Shown piece by piece: positions 23,831-36,436 of a stretch of 64,000 nt of DNA (positions within the stretch are counted from its first letter, which is position 1; each line of letters starts with the position of its first letter). Under the pieces are notes generated by a model. The model did not search any database. It was not told where the DNA came from and saw nothing but the letters and a program-made list of their open reading frames with translations. Origin of the DNA: Liolophura sinensis (taxonomy: Eukaryota; Mollusca; Polyplacophora; Chitonida; Chitonidae); assembly GCF_032854445.1 (NCBI RefSeq), contig NC_088299.1, forward strand, positions 12,581,608-12,645,607. The letters are read 5' to 3'. Both the position numbers and the translations under genes were made by a program.

Positions 23831-25364
23831 CCGTTGGGGCTCTAAATCAGGAGATTTCTAAGGTTTTGTAAGGTTCTTAAAGCTTTATGACAAGCACTCT
23901 AATTCCTTACACCTATAAACCTGACAGACGCAGAGTAATTGAGAAATTCAAGAGAACAGATCAAGTACAGGAAAAGTTTAGCTATTGGCTTTCGCCATAT
24001 ATTGCAATGGCGGCAAAGGAAAACTGAGCGCCAAAAACAAACGGAAAAAAGGAAATTTCAAACATTTGTATGACATTTCAGACATTCAAAACATTCAAGA
24101 CAATTTTTCGCTGTTCAGTTCGTTAATTTTTCACATTTATAAGTGAATTCACGTTTGTTCCAAAGTTTGGATGAAGACAGCTTTTAAGCTACAGCTTCAA
24201 TTTAACCATCATCTCTTAATTTGTGCTCCTTTATGTTTATTGGCCTATCCAACAGGATGAATAGCCCTTTCGTCGGGTTTTAAGAGTGGGTGTTTAACGG
24301 TTTAATTTTCATGGTCTTTCGTCTCTTTTCTATAGGGAGTGGGCAACCAGCAAAAAGGCAATATCAGACCGGATACAATTCTTCTCTTCGGAGAATACGT
24401 GGGAGTATTAGCAAAAACTTGTATTGATTTCAATGTCCTGTTAAAGACAGGCCAGCGAAAATGATCTGTTTGTGGGGTTTCTTATCTGCCTTTTGTCCAT
24501 TGCAATATACCTCTCGTTGGCGAACAGATCACAGGTTTTCCAAAATCTTCCACCGACATTATCACTGTCTTAATTTAATCTTAATTTTAGTGTTGATTCT
24601 TATTACAAAAATAAATTAATATGTACATCGATGAATCCACGTGTTGGTACACACTTATTTCTCACAGAGATTCAAATAGTCCTTTGGAGGACTGATCAAC
24701 GCGTATATGAGTTAAATCATATATCTCGACAAGAAACGACACGAAGTCGGTGATATTTTGAGACGGTCCACACGTTGATGAGTCGTGAAAATCCACCAGA
24801 AAGCTTCGAAGCAAAGCGTCCGCCTGAATTTGTCTTGGTATTTAATATTACGTGATGAATTATAATATGGTAAGTGAGTTTGTGGTTATTACGGATATGA
24901 GTCCGTATTTGAATGTTGACAACGAAAACTCATTTATCAGTTTTCATTTGATTTAAATCAAAATGCATTTTTGTGACTGTGATACAGCTGGCGTTTTGGT
25001 GCTGCTGCTTGCGGACAGGAATTTTGAAGCTTCTGTGCTTCTTTTAGCACTGTCCCTGTGGATGATTTAGCACTATCTCCATAAACCGAGATAAGAACGA
25101 CCGTTAAGCTTTAATCACACGATGAATTATTTACACCGTTGATCTTAGCTAAAGAACGCCTTGTTCTACTTGTGTTCCCTATGTAGCCCACATCAGGCAG
25201 GACAGTGATATATTCTTTAAAACAGGTATTTGCTGAACCTTGGCGTGCAAGGTTACCAAGCGCCATCGTCAGAAAACAGTACTTAATAGATAATTTCACG
25301 GAACCAGTGAGGAAAAAAAGGAAAGAAAATTGACGTGTTGAATGGTTGGAAACAGGCCCGTCAA
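23831..25364. other. Non-coding interval
   Basis: No open frame above about 60 codons and no recognised repeat, apart from a short run of ACATTTCAGACATTCAAAAC-like near-repeats around 24060-24100. Confidence 0.4.
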
Positions 25365-25713
25365 CGAGACAGAAAATACCCGCAATGTAAAACAGACAAA
25401 TAGTATCACACTGAGACGTCCACTGTGAGACAGAAAACTGGTCCAGGCATCAGAGAGAAAAGTAGTCTCAATGAGAGACAAGAAACTTGTCTCAATGTGA
25501 AACAGAAAGCCTGTCTAAGTGAGACAGAGAAAACCAATTTCCGCGTAAGACACAAAACTCGTCTCAATGTAACCAGTCTCAGTGTGAAAGCCTGTCTCAG
25601 TATATTAGAGGAAAACAGTATCAGGGTTAAAGAGAAAACCAACCATAATGTGAAAGAGAAAAGTTGTTTGAATGTGAAAGAGAAAACCAGTTTCAATGTG
25701 AGACAGAAAACTA
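25365..25713. repeat. 24-bp tandem array, open on both strands
   Basis: About 14 degenerate units of 24 bases, of the type AATGTGAGACAGAAAACTNG plus TCTC. On the plus strand the units read as 8-residue repeats such as LNVKEKTS, and on the minus strand as FSFTLKLV, so both strands stay open (98 and 147 codons). Because the period is a multiple of three, any stop-free unit gives long frames; I do not take either as a gene without expression evidence. Confidence 0.85.
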
Positions 25714-26498
25714 CACCATAGAATGGATGCATTGATAAATTCCCACGACATCCACGATCAGCGTTATCCTGTCGTACTTCTCCTGGACGTTTCGATACAA
25801 GGTTTAAAGAAAATACAAAAAGTTGAAGAAAAAACTCTTGAGTTCCCATATTTCATAAAGCTCTTACAATACATTACCGGAAAGACAGATGCAAATATCG
25901 GTACTGCCTTGGTGCGATTTCTGAATGTAGGCTTCCTTTTAAAAAAACTTCGAGCTGTTGAACTGAAGAAAGCATATGCTCATCATTAACGCACGTGTTT
26001 AGGCAATGAAATCCTATGTAGAGGTGTAAAGATGAGTTTTGAGGGTTATAATATGGGATACAAAAGCCGCATTGAACAGACAGCTTTGTATATGGGAGAG
26101 TACAGAGAACTGTTTGCCGCGACAATATCGCCACTGTAAAAGAACAGAAGTTGACCACTGTCGATGGCAAAAATTGCTGTTGTTCAAAATGGATTGCTCA
26201 CTGGCGGGGAAGAGATAATGTGTTTCACACCGGCTTAATTTCCCAGAGGACACTTCATATGAATACAATATAGCATTCTGCATAAATAATGCAGCATATA
26301 TATCACACAGACAGCTGCGAATGAGTGCAGGTGTCAGATGGCCCAGGAGATAATGTGGTGCCGGGCTGACCACTTTGTAACAAGGCTTGTTCAAGGCCAG
26401 TATATATACATTACCCTTCCACTGGGGCCAAAGGGAGCAATTCACCAACGAATAATGCTTTAAATCATGGTATTTTTCATAGTTTTATTACATTTTTT
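25714..26498. other. Non-coding interval with a 144-codon minus frame
   Basis: The minus-strand frame 26014-26448 (MVNCSLWPQWKGNVYILAL...) overlaps another minus frame at 25874-26170 and resembles nothing I know. A plus frame at 25723-25989 follows the 24-bp array. I see no splice context and treat all of them as chance frames. Confidence 0.3.
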
Positions 26499-26880
26499 TT
26501 GGTTATAAATTAACGGATATGTACATTTTAAACGGTTGTGTTTCAAGAGTCAAAATATTCTGAAATCTTATCTTGCTTGGTATCAATCAAACGAAATAAA
26601 AATTGTTATATTTGAACAAGGAAAGAGAGTGTTCTGTCATTATTTTGGTTATAAATTGTCGGATGTGTAGATCAGCATTTGAAATAGTTGAGTTTCGCCC
26701 ATCAAAATGTTCCGGAACCTAAACTCATTTGGTATTAAGCGAACGAAACAAAATATAATGGTATTTATACAAGAAAATTGAAAACATTATCTGCTACATC
26801 ATTGTTTGAGTTTTGGTCATTAATTACTAGGTGTGTAAACTAACACAAAAACAGTTTCAAAGTGGTCACGACTAGATTTC
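26499..26880. repeat. Degenerate long tandem repeat, about 2.5 units of 146-168 bp
   Basis: Units begin near 26499 (TTGGTTATAAATTAACGGAT), 26645 (TTGGTTATAAATTGTCGGAT) and 26813 (TTGGTCATTAATTACTAGGT). Each continues with GTGT, CAAAAT-TTC, TTGGTAT-AA and ACGAAA blocks in order. Divergence is high, so it is old. Confidence 0.6.
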
Positions 26881-28079
26881 GAGGCCTGTATCTTGCATCT
26901 TTAATAAAACTCATATTGCCATTAAAATATCTAGTGAACGTATTTCATAGGATATTTGCCGATTGTGTGGATTGTATATTGATTGATTAATTGTTAGATT
27001 GATTGAAGATAGCTGAAACTGTTAGCTAAGGGAGGATGTAGCAAGTCATTCTGTTATAAATGTCAGTTGCTTTCCTGAAATAATCTATACATAACTAGAG
27101 TTCTTAGTAAGATATGGGGTTCAGTCTTTAGCCGACATGTATGATTCAGACTTACATATACTTTGAATACACAGGAAGGTAGTTAGAGACAGAGAGAGAC
27201 AAATGAACCTTCGTTCACCCACACGAAGTAATACATGCACAACTAACACAATCATCTTCAAAGACGGGACATGAAGAATAAATGATGCGAATCAAAGTAT
27301 TGACCAAAATTACCAAGGATGATTTTCAGTTATGACAGTCAGCCTATTATTCCGTTGGACCATATCCTTTGTTACCTGACACCGCATCATAAATTCCCAA
27401 TGCTAACATGAAAGCCACAATTATGAGCCGACTTATCAATTCAGTAATTAGACAGATTCCTCAGACAGTCTGTAAATAATGTATTGCTCATATATCAGTG
27501 TAAAAGACCGAAGTTCGATGCCATGTCTTCCAACCCATCTGTGATGTGTAATATCGGACTACGATCACTAACAACTTTGAAACCAGTATACGAAGGACGT
27601 ACAGAATGGACTCTGCACCTGATATCTATGGTGGAAATGAATGTTTTTGCCGAGAAGCCCCGACTCTGGCTTAAATACACAAGCATCAGGAATACCAATC
27701 GGATAGATGTAAGAATGACTGTCTACGCTAGACATGCGTCACAAAGGAAGCCATTTTTAACGAAATAGGAAAACGTCCCCATAGGATTGAACACTAACAG
27801 CAGTTCTGGTTGTCATATGGATTTAAAATTGATTCTGTATACATCCTTTTAAACCGTAACTCTGACAAAGCAAAACCTTCACCTGCATGTGTACCTAAAA
27901 ACTCTTATTTTTAAAATCCTTATTTCCAAAAATCCTGGTTGATTCTCAAAACAAGAACCCGATCGCTCAGTATCACTTCAAGGAGGTTTCATGTGCTCGA
28001 AGATTACAGGAATATTTATCTTTTTATTTAGCTATTTAGCTATTAACCTAGTTTTGCAATTTCTCTATGAATATGAATT
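26881..28079. other. Non-coding interval
   Basis: The best frame is 94 codons (27484-27768, plus), unrecognised. No repeat family seen. Confidence 0.4.
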
Positions 28080-28225
28080 CGTGACATTATCCGAAGATAT
28101 AAACCTTGACTGCTCAAAAAGGATTATCTATGCCAAAGTTGGGCGAATTTTATGACATTATCCCAAGATGGAAACGGTGACTGTTCCAAAGGGTTGTCTA
28201 TGTTGAAGTTCGGCACATTACTTGA
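28080..28225. repeat. Two-copy tandem repeat, period 71 bp
   Basis: GACATTATCCGAAGATATAA at 28083 and GACATTATCCCAAGATGGAA at 28154, each followed by a TGACTG-TC-AAA-GG block, TCTATG and AAGTT-GGC. Confidence 0.75.
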
Positions 28226-30049
28226 TGTAGCAGATTCTTCACTGCATGGCTAATATACACGGCTAAGAAATCTGAAGCGTGTATCGATGAGAGGTATACA
28301 CACATCTACGCATTATCTTGCGGAATCTCTTGGTACTTGGGATAAATGAGGACTGACTTGATGTCAACACTGCTTATATATCTTGATTGGATTCCAAACT
28401 GTATGACCGATTGCCTTCTCTCTGATATGCACAGCGCCGTCTATCCCATCTTCATCACCTCCTCCATATGTATTACATACAGGCGAGCAGCCTCCCGTGT
28501 TTTCACCGTGGACCCTCCGTACAGTGTGGTAGGCCTACAGCTCCCCGATGGCTACATGATGGCTTAGCCACATATATACTGCGGTAGAGCACAATCCCCT
28601 TGGAGATAGAATTGAGGGTTGAATTAGGGCGCGTTCGTTAGCTGGATCACGTCATGTCGCGTGTTCTGAGACAGTATACATCAATAATGTAGACTATGGC
28701 GTGTAGGCTTGAGGGGGTCGCGATAGTCTTACTGTGTGCGCCACACATGTGTATATATATGAGCACACGGCCAGCTAAGCTAGGACGTTCGCTTGAATTT
28801 CAAAAGCTCCAAATGTTACATAAGTATGCCACAGGCTAACAGTATGCAGATTCGTTTAAACATTTGCTTAAATGACTCAAATTAACGTCCAGACGGAATG
28901 GTATAGTTAGCCTGCGCTGATGTAAAATAAAGTAAGATAAACAATACGCTTATGCAAATACTTACGTGCATATATGTAATTTGATTCTGTAAATTGTGAA
29001 ACTGGTGATTGGCCAGTTTCTCTAAGGCAATTTGCACACAAGCTTCGTGCAAATATACCTCCCACACGCATGTACTTGTAGGTGGTAATCAAAACCATGG
29101 ATTGAAACAGGTTTTAATACTGCTAATATTGACTTACTACTGAACACAGTTAATTACATTATGTATCCGAAATAAACCCGTCTGCTCTTTCTGTTGAACT
29201 CAAACAATGAGATTTTTAGTAGAACAACCTGCAAACTAAGATAATGTTTTATCAGCAAGTGTGGTGGATCGTCCATCTATCAGGATAACACAAATAAACA
29301 GTGGACAAACACTTGTAGGTTGCACATGCGCAATTCGGAGCATTGGATCTAAGATTTGCCTGTCACCTGAAGAGTGAAGGAGCACTGACTGGGTAATACT
29401 GCCCAGCAGACATTTTAAGTTGTGGATGAAATATAAATTTCTGCACTGTTATTTTACACCTAGATAAATATATATCAGAATTTAGACTGTTTAGGATAGA
29501 ACTGAAAAGTTTTTGCCCAGTACTACTACCCACCCCATGGAGGTGACAAAATGCTTTGACTTCACTTCCAGGAGACACGGCTAAAATGGTGGTCATGCTA
29601 GGTTGATTTTTTGATATGTTGTACAGAGAAAAGTGCAAGCTGTCTGTGGTAGTATGGCATTGTACCACGCGAAAGTCAGGGGATATATAAGTTGACAAAT
29701 TTACTACATAAATAATGAATAAAATCAATGCGCTCATGTAACACGTAATCATTCAACCCTCTACAAGGGGAGACAAGGCTTGCAACCTGTTAAGCAACAT
29801 TGCACTCTTTCAATGGAAACAACATTTGTAACCAATAGAAAAGCAAAGCGGTACATCTGAACGAATGACTAAGAAACATGAATATATATTTGCTCGATTA
29901 GCGTTTGATGCCGTAAACCTGGTTTATTTCATTCATAGCATCCAGGAGTCAGGTTTATATGTGGGGCAAAGACAAAACAAACCTGAGGAAAAGCTTCACT
30001 CTTTTCCTGGCCACTATTTCACTAAAGACAGCAAGTCGCAACTCGAGTC
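28226..30049. other. Non-coding interval
   Basis: Contains a 129-codon minus frame at 29363-29752 that I do not recognise. The last part, from about 29865, has short plus frames that may be the decayed upstream part of the reverse-transcriptase relic that follows. Confidence 0.35.
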
Positions 30050-30390
30050 CTAAGTTAAAGCTTGCGACATATGAGCGTTTTAACGAAGAATACAACTTGT
30101 GCCATATGTCTTTAAAGAATCCGTATATAGAAAACGCTGTCAGGGATAATTATCCAGCTTCCTTGGATTTAAAGGAAACCACAGACTCTCCAAATGGTAC
30201 ATCTTATCTGGATCTATATTTGTGCAAAGGCCAAAGTCACAAGTTCTAACTGCAAAAACTAGCGTAACAAAGTTTTTCAATCAAACTCCTTCACTCCAAG
30301 TTTCTTAAGTTTTACAATGAGTATAATTCTCTTGTAAATAAATATGGACAGAGCGTGCTCTGCTTCATGATGGTGTCTAATTCCGCTTAA
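30050..30390 (+). pseudogene. Decayed reverse-transcriptase fragment (3' part of a retroelement)
   Basis: The frame from about 30052 reads ERFNEEYNLC, MSLKNPYIENAVRDNYP, then ASLDLKETTDSPNGTSYLDL. This resembles the region just after the YxDD motif in a reverse-transcriptase type common in mollusc and cnidarian genomes (xxNNPYFENYI, a short spacer, YPxELxLKETT, SYLDL). The catalytic YxDD region appears deleted. After a stop and frame changes, 30273-30390 reads KFFNQTPSL and then LKFYNEYNSLVNKYGQSV, the usual C-terminal part, ending at a TAA; the roughly 60 residues expected in between are missing. It is therefore broken by at least one deletion and a frameshift and is non-functional. The recognition is from memory of the family; the clade (Penelope-like or other) is not settled. 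Confidence 0.55.
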
Positions 30391-30750
30391 GCCGGGGCTA
30401 GCGATTGTATATTCATCGTGTTGAATTAGATCAGCACGTTGGATATATGAACAGTTGCAATCAAAGCGCAACTCAGATACATATTTTGCTAACTGATATT
30501 CTATCATGGCACACGATTTGAATACTAATTTCACTCAGTCGCCTAGAATATACCATAAGTCTTGACTTCTTCTCTTTGCACGATTCCGTCCCATTTCCGT
30601 ACTTTATATACTTTCTTAGTTCTTTGGTGGTTGGTGTTATTCGTCGTTTTGGGGAATTAGCCTTGCGATTATTGACCTGGTCCGTTTGGTATCGACTGTC
30701 AATTTAAATGTTTGCACTGCTGATCTATTCGCCAGGAGGCACTGTCGTAA
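30391..30750 (+). mobile_element. Probable 3' untranslated part of the retroelement relic
   Basis: Follows the relic and contains CTTTGCACGATTCCGTCCCA and GTACTTTATATACTTTCTTA. A similar pair of motifs occurs at 57600-57655, which suggests a shared retroelement 3' end. Confidence 0.4.
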
Positions 30751-30856
30751 GTGTTAAAATGAATATAAGTAAATGAGAGAGCTATAAGATCCGCTATGAC
30801 ATTTGGTCTTGCCGATACTATAAGTTTGCATTACTTTTGTACTCTTGCTGGTCGAC

Positions 30857-30939
30857 AAAAAAAAAAAACAACAAAAAGAACAAAACAAAAACAAAACAAA
30901 AAAAAAACAAAACAAAAAAAAAAACAAAAACAAAAACAC
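30857..30939. repeat. A-rich simple repeat (AAAAC-type)
   Basis: About 80 bases of A with scattered C and G, rich in AAAAC units. Lys-rich and Phe-rich frames across it are compositional. Confidence 0.9.
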
Positions 30940-31080
30940 GATTTTCGAACATTACTAATACCGCCATTCGAGTTACCTGACATAATGAAAAAAAACAAGT
31001 TAATATAGTAAGAATCATTCCTTTTCGTCAGAATTGTCTGTGGATAGACTTTAAGAGTGCGCTTCTTATACAAAGGCAAG

Positions 31081-31152
31081 TCCAGTTTATGCTGGCTTCC
31101 TCTCCGGCCGTACGTGGGAAGGACTCTCAGCAACCTCTGGATGGTCGTGGAT
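31081..31152 (+). repeat. SINE family 1, internal fragment
   Basis: GCTGGCTTCCTCTCCGGCCG, TACGTGGGAAGGACTCTCAG, CAACCTCTGGATGGTCGTGG. Head, core and tail are absent. Confidence 0.75.
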
Positions 31153-31272
31153 GTGTGACGTAAGGAATACTTCCCTTGTCAGAGTGTGTGTATTTACGAA
31201 GGTCATTAATATTGAAAGCGCTATAAGTGAATTAGATATAATTATAGGTGTACACCAAAAGAGAGTAAAACC

Positions 31273-31404
31273 AGACCGGCGACGAGTGTCACACGTAACC
31301 GGTGAAGTACGTCCTCTTGTCAATTTACCTCAGTCATACCCAGAGTTATATTCTAACTGTTCATGTAAATGAATAATTAGTAGCAATTTACACGCCCCCA
31401 GCAC
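31273..31404. repeat. Unnamed dispersed repeat, copy 1
   Basis: CACACGTAACCGGTGAAGTA, CTTGTCAATTTACCTCAGTC, ATATTCTAACTGTTCATGTA and AGCAATTTACACGCCC. The order and spacing match copies at 31624, 32820 and 54151. Confidence 0.7.
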
Positions 31405-31623
31405 CTGGAGAAATAAAGGAGTATATCAAGCAGCAAAGTATGGTGTTAGGGTAAGTGAAAGGGTAAAAGTTTATTCAATGATCATTTAATAATGTTGCAC
31501 AGATATAGTTTTGCTTACGCAATCTCCTATATGCAACAACAACAAGCAAGGTTCCGGAAATGAAATCACAAAAACTGGCGAACAATGATTTAGATAACGC
31601 ACTACGGAGCACTGAATAAACCA

Positions 31624-31764
31624 AAGCAGCCACGACAGTGTGATAGTTGGAAAATAATCACACGCAACCAGTTAAATCCGGTTTCTTGTTCAATTTTACC
31701 TCAGTTGGAGTTTTATTCTAACTGCTCGTGCAAACGCTTAAGATGTAGCAACATACCAGCACCA
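31624..31764. repeat. Unnamed dispersed repeat, copy 2
   Basis: AAGCAGCCACGACAGTGTGA, TCACACGCAACCAGTTAAAT, TTCAATTTTACCTCAGTTGG and TTTTATTCTAACTGCTCGTG. Orientation is the same as the other copies; no protein-coding potential. Confidence 0.75.
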
Positions 31765-32819
31765 TAGCACCGTGGTTTAAGTAAAATTAAGTGAACACAA
31801 AAATGCACTGATAACAGAAATGTATTAGATATAATTAAGACGCACAGCATGGAGAGTATGATGTTACTGAAGGAGAATTGTGTTGAAATGCTAACAAATG
31901 AATAAACAAACAAAAGCATGGAAAGAATGCAAAGGGGCCTCTATACAGCCCGACAATAACTGTATGGCGTCACGAAGTGAGTATGGCGTCCAAGTCGGTC
32001 ACAATTCACTCTGTCGTTAGAAGAAGATTTCTTCAGTAATCTATGTACATGTTGAGACAACAGAGGCCATCGCTATCTGGTGTATGCACACAACAGGGCG
32101 GTGACAATCGTTTCATTAGAGCATAATTGATTTCCTGGGAGTGTTGAGGGCGCACGGTTTATGTTCGCACTGACTTCCCACTCTCCATTGTTCAAAGCTA
32201 ATTGATCTGTTTACCTAGAGAGTTAAGCCCGATCACCATTAGCGCCAGCTGACATCGAGCAGAAAACAGGTTGGTGATCCCTGCTGGTTCCCAGCAGAAG
32301 GGCTAACGTCAGCTTGGCCCGGTCATCGGAGCGATTAGAATAATACAGGTTGATCAAAGCATACGTATATGCCACTGACCTTACACTGACCTCAACATCC
32401 TCTATAAAAGCAAAATCCCCACACTCTTATCTCTGTGCTGGATGTTAAATGAGAGACATCATGTAAAAGGAATGGTCTATGACCACTCTAAAGAAGAGTA
32501 GGCCTACTGATAAATTAGATGAATGCTTAAGATTAACGGGTGGACCAGTTCAAATAATGCCCGAATTTGTGAGCAAATATTTGGAGAAGAAGTAACCGAT
32601 ATACACAATCTGATGAGCACTGAAGATCAACGGAGTGAATGATCAACGGTTTTATTATCTGAATTTGTGGGGATTTATACTGTAATTCTTTAAAATGTTT
32701 CAATAATGCAGACGGGATAATACCCTCAAAATATGATTGATACCACACACTGGGAGACTTAGAACGGCTGATTTTTAAAGTATGTATAGCAAAGCTTACA
32801 GCACACAGAGTAAACTCAG
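31765..32819. other. Non-coding interval
   Basis: A GC-richer part around 32090-32330 has no usable frame. Nothing recognised; if exons A and B are one gene, this is intron. Confidence 0.4.
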
Positions 32820-32942
32820 AGCAGCGACGGCAGTGTGATAGCCGACAAATCATAATGATCACACGCAACCAGTTAAATACTGCCTCTGTTCAATTTACCG
32901 GAGTCAGGATTTTATTCTAACTGTTCGTGTAAATGCTTAAAT
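32820..32942. repeat. Unnamed dispersed repeat, copy 3
   Basis: GCAGCGACGGCAGTGTGATA, GATCACACGCAACCAGTTAA, TGTTCAATTTACCGGAGTCA, TTTATTCTAACTGTTCGTGT, AAATGCTTAA. One of the better-preserved copies. Confidence 0.75.
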
Positions 32943-34494
32943 GATAGGTTTGTTTCTAGAATGGACCACTTTTTGCTTGCTTGTTGTTATTAGCAACCCT
33001 AACAACCCTGGATTTGGAAATATATATCCCCAGCTTCCATTGTCCATTTTAAATACACGAAATACACCACCACGTGAAGTGTCATGGTTAGGATTGACCA
33101 AACGTAGTTTCAAAACTATTTCTATTTATTTGATTGTATTGAAAGGCGTATGCTTCATTAGGAATATTTCAGTGATGTGGTAGCGGTCAAGATTACGGAC
33201 TCAGCACATGAGTTACGACCGCACCTGACTGAAAGCCGCAGGCGCGATTTCGAGAGCTAGATTCAAAGCTACAACTTCGCAAATTCATAGCACTTCTGTA
33301 TATCTCAATGTTAATTACCGGCATCAATTTACGTCAGAGAAGACATTCTTTTGATCATTCTTCCAAACTGGTTTGAATATCTCAGTATTTACCACGTCAC
33401 TTCACGGAGCTGACATTTATTGGATGGACTCTACCTGGTTGGCGACAAGCAATATAGCGGACGACATATACAAACACAAGGCCGATGAATAAAACACACG
33501 CCATGTAATTAAGTTAATGTTAAAACTGTAATATCTCCGGTATGATTCGGAATAATTTATTTATAATTGATCAAACGAGCCCGAGGTGAGGCGGGATCTG
33601 CACTATGGCTGGTTCTCCAGGATGGCTTCCAGGCTGAACCCACAGACAACATATCACATAGACTCATTTTAGTCTTTTTTGAATCCGTCGATTGAGCTAT
33701 TGTTGGCAGGCTATCTTACATGCACAGTGGCACACTTCAAAGAGCATTGCTGTACCATCAGTGCATGTCGAGAATCGATAGCACATCGCTGAGCAAATAG
33801 CACGGCGCCAGATCACGGCGAACAGTCCCAGATGTTCACTGACAGGAAACTGTGGTACAACAAAAAGGAAACTGGCAGCACGCTGCTGTTTTACTTGAAT
33901 AGTCATAATAACTTAACGGGTAGATGCACAACTGTCATAGATAAACATACGACACTTCGTCTTGGATTTACGGCATGCCAACATCCAGAAGATAGCTCAG
34001 TGTGGTATAACTGACAGACCTCAAACTGTTAATGGATAAGTGTAATCAGAAACAGCGATGATAGCACTTTATTGACTGACAACATCTGCAGCGAAAGTAT
34101 ATGTCACTTTATGTAGTGTTAGTCCTAAGACACAGTCGTTGTTTTTCATTTTGCTGTAACCTAGACAAATAACTCCGTTCCCATTTTGGATTGAAGAATG
34201 GTACTGTTTTAAAGGCAGTACTTTCAACATGTCACACAATACACAAACATTCAATGTATGAAAAATGCCCCTCAAAACAACCTCGGCTTCAAAACAGCAT
34301 TTCATATATCAGCCATCAACTATGATGGGCCTTCTGGTAAACAACCGGAGGGCCCTCCATTCGTGTGTGACTAACAACAGCCAACTTATGTCAAAGTGCG
34401 TGTTGTTGTTTTAGCGTTACGCTTTGCACGAAATCACCAGGAATTTTCATGCTTGCCACTTGCTTGCCACATTCTGGCCTCTTTAACTGTAGCC
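32943..34494. other. Non-coding interval
   Basis: Frames up to 80 codons, none recognised; no repeat family seen. Confidence 0.4.
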
Positions 34495-34728
34495 AGATCT
34501 AAGCGCTGGAACTGTGTTCAGACGTAACTTTTTTACAGGTATTTCACATTATCTTGATCCGAACCAATAATATCAAGACAAAGTTATTGCTTCAGTCTTA
34601 AAAGTCGCCCAGGAAAATGGAGACATTGACAAAGTCTAAAACAACGTAAAATTATCAATGACGTTCTTATATTTTGTGGGAACGTAGCTGGAAATTAGCT
34701 TGACTACTAAGTATAACGTCAATTCTTA
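34495..34728. repeat. 240-bp direct duplication, unit 1
   Basis: Shares with 36897-37140: CAGGTATTTCACATTATCTT, GATCCGAAC, CGCCCAGG, GACATTGAC, AAGTCTAAAACAA and TGACTACTAAGTATAACGT, in the same order and orientation. Either a local duplication or two copies of an unclassified element; the edges are not clear enough to choose. Confidence 0.75.
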
Positions 34729-36436
34729 AACTACTTTCAACACGAACTACTAAAGAACTAAGACGGTATACTGAGTACGACATTGCGACAGATTTAGAGA
34801 GAAACTGTCAACAGCTTACAATGAAAAGGCACAAGGGATGTTGTAGAATCAGTACTGAAATCATGTACAAATGTTAGTTTATAAGTTCTCAAAGATCATG
34901 ACATATATCTCAGTAGCGGTTTGAATGCTACTGTAAAGACATCCTACGTGGCGATTTTGTGCAACACGATGAATATACAGCCTGACCTAATACTGGAATG
35001 CGACATGACTGAAGACATCTTCCAAGAAGATCATTTTGCCGCCGTTCGTGAACCATGCATATGTACAGACATCTTCTACAAAAAAGCTAACATTATGACA
35101 ACGTGGAGGCGGCTTAATGATGAAATGGGTATGGCAGACATGTGATTTAATGAGAATATCAAAAATACGTGTGTATCTTTAAATAGCAGTTCTAAAATGC
35201 CCAGTTTTTTGAAAAAAAAAAAACGCCGTAAATTCAGTGATGTATGGCAGTGGTCCGGAAGGTAGACACTCCATAAAATTAATTTACAATAGCTAGACAC
35301 ATGCCAGTGCCTGCACTGGGGTATTAAAGAAAATATACCAGCAGGGAATTTTAGTGGAAATGCATAATTTGCAAGAAATTCATCGAAGGACTTCAGCCTA
35401 ATGAATAAGCTTTATAAAACTATATGATATAATACGAAAGATAACAGCATGCACATGTTTGTTTGGTATCCTAGTCCTCGCTTACAACATCTTATCGTGT
35501 TATGTGCTGGTATTGCATTATGTGTTTCACGATATTATACTGCTACAGATTTTGTCATAATGGAAAACAATCTCCATTAATAATTAATATACACACTATG
35601 TTTCTCGCCGAATATATTTATTAACATATCGCTGAACACGAGAACCTGAGTGCATTGTATTTAGAGATCTATAATCATGTCACTGTAGATGTAATAGCAG
35701 ATTGCAAAGTACACGTGAACTTTTAGAAATAATATAACCCTATCTGTGGTGAAAAATTGACACATTCTCATTAAATAAAGGTCACCAAAGACTTATGCTG
35801 AATTCTGCATAGTTTTGTGCGGCTGCGAGGCATTATGGCACGAGACTGGTTAAACCAGGCTTTGGAACGTGTGCATTTTGAAGACACAGCACGCCTCGAT
35901 ACTTCCTACTGCGCAAGCTAAACAAGTGCATCTTGGTGCAAATCAGAACTGAAGAGCAGTGGTTGAGTACAACTAATGCACACTCATAATATATATTTTA
36001 GTTTTCACTAGAAATGTCTGTGCTGTTGACTTCAAATTAGTTAAAGTAAGTTATGTCGTTCAATTTCAATTTCTTGCCCAATGGTGGGATTGAACCCACG
36101 CCTACATTCAAAGAAAAGCATCTGGAATAACGCGTCTACCATCCCTATCGTCTTGTATCTTCATATGTCTTCTTTATGTATACCCAGGTATAGCTTTCAT
36201 ACAATACACAAAAATGTTCAGTTGTCCTATAAGATACCATTAGTTAATGAAAGCAACCTAAGTGAAATTGTACCCTGGATGTCCGGTGGGAAACCAGATA
36301 CGTGTCTTTATTGTCTGCACATTATACAAATACTACAGCATCAGATGGCGGATTCTTAAACGCCCCAAGGTAAACAACATGACGTGAATTCAATATATGG
36401 TATTTGATTAATAGTCATTAATAAACTCACTCCTGT
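34729..36436. other. Non-coding interval
   Basis: Plus frames of 74 codons (34921-35145) and 92 codons (36081-36359) are not recognisable. A tRNA box B-like site, GGTGGGATTGAACCCACGCC, at 36080-36099 may be a SINE relic. Confidence 0.4.

Noticed and set aside
25406-25849. 147-codon hydrophobic minus frame
   Set aside because: Follows from the 24-bp tandem array; kept as a repeat with a finding instead of a gene.
26014-26448. 144-codon minus frame
   Set aside because: No recognisable domain, no splice context, overlapping alternative frames. A chance frame is the simplest reading.
29363-29752. 129-codon minus frame
   Set aside because: No domain or splice context; composition like the surrounding non-coding DNA.
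30796-31133. Lys/Gln-rich plus frame and Phe-rich minus frames
   Set aside because: Translation of the A-rich simple repeat.
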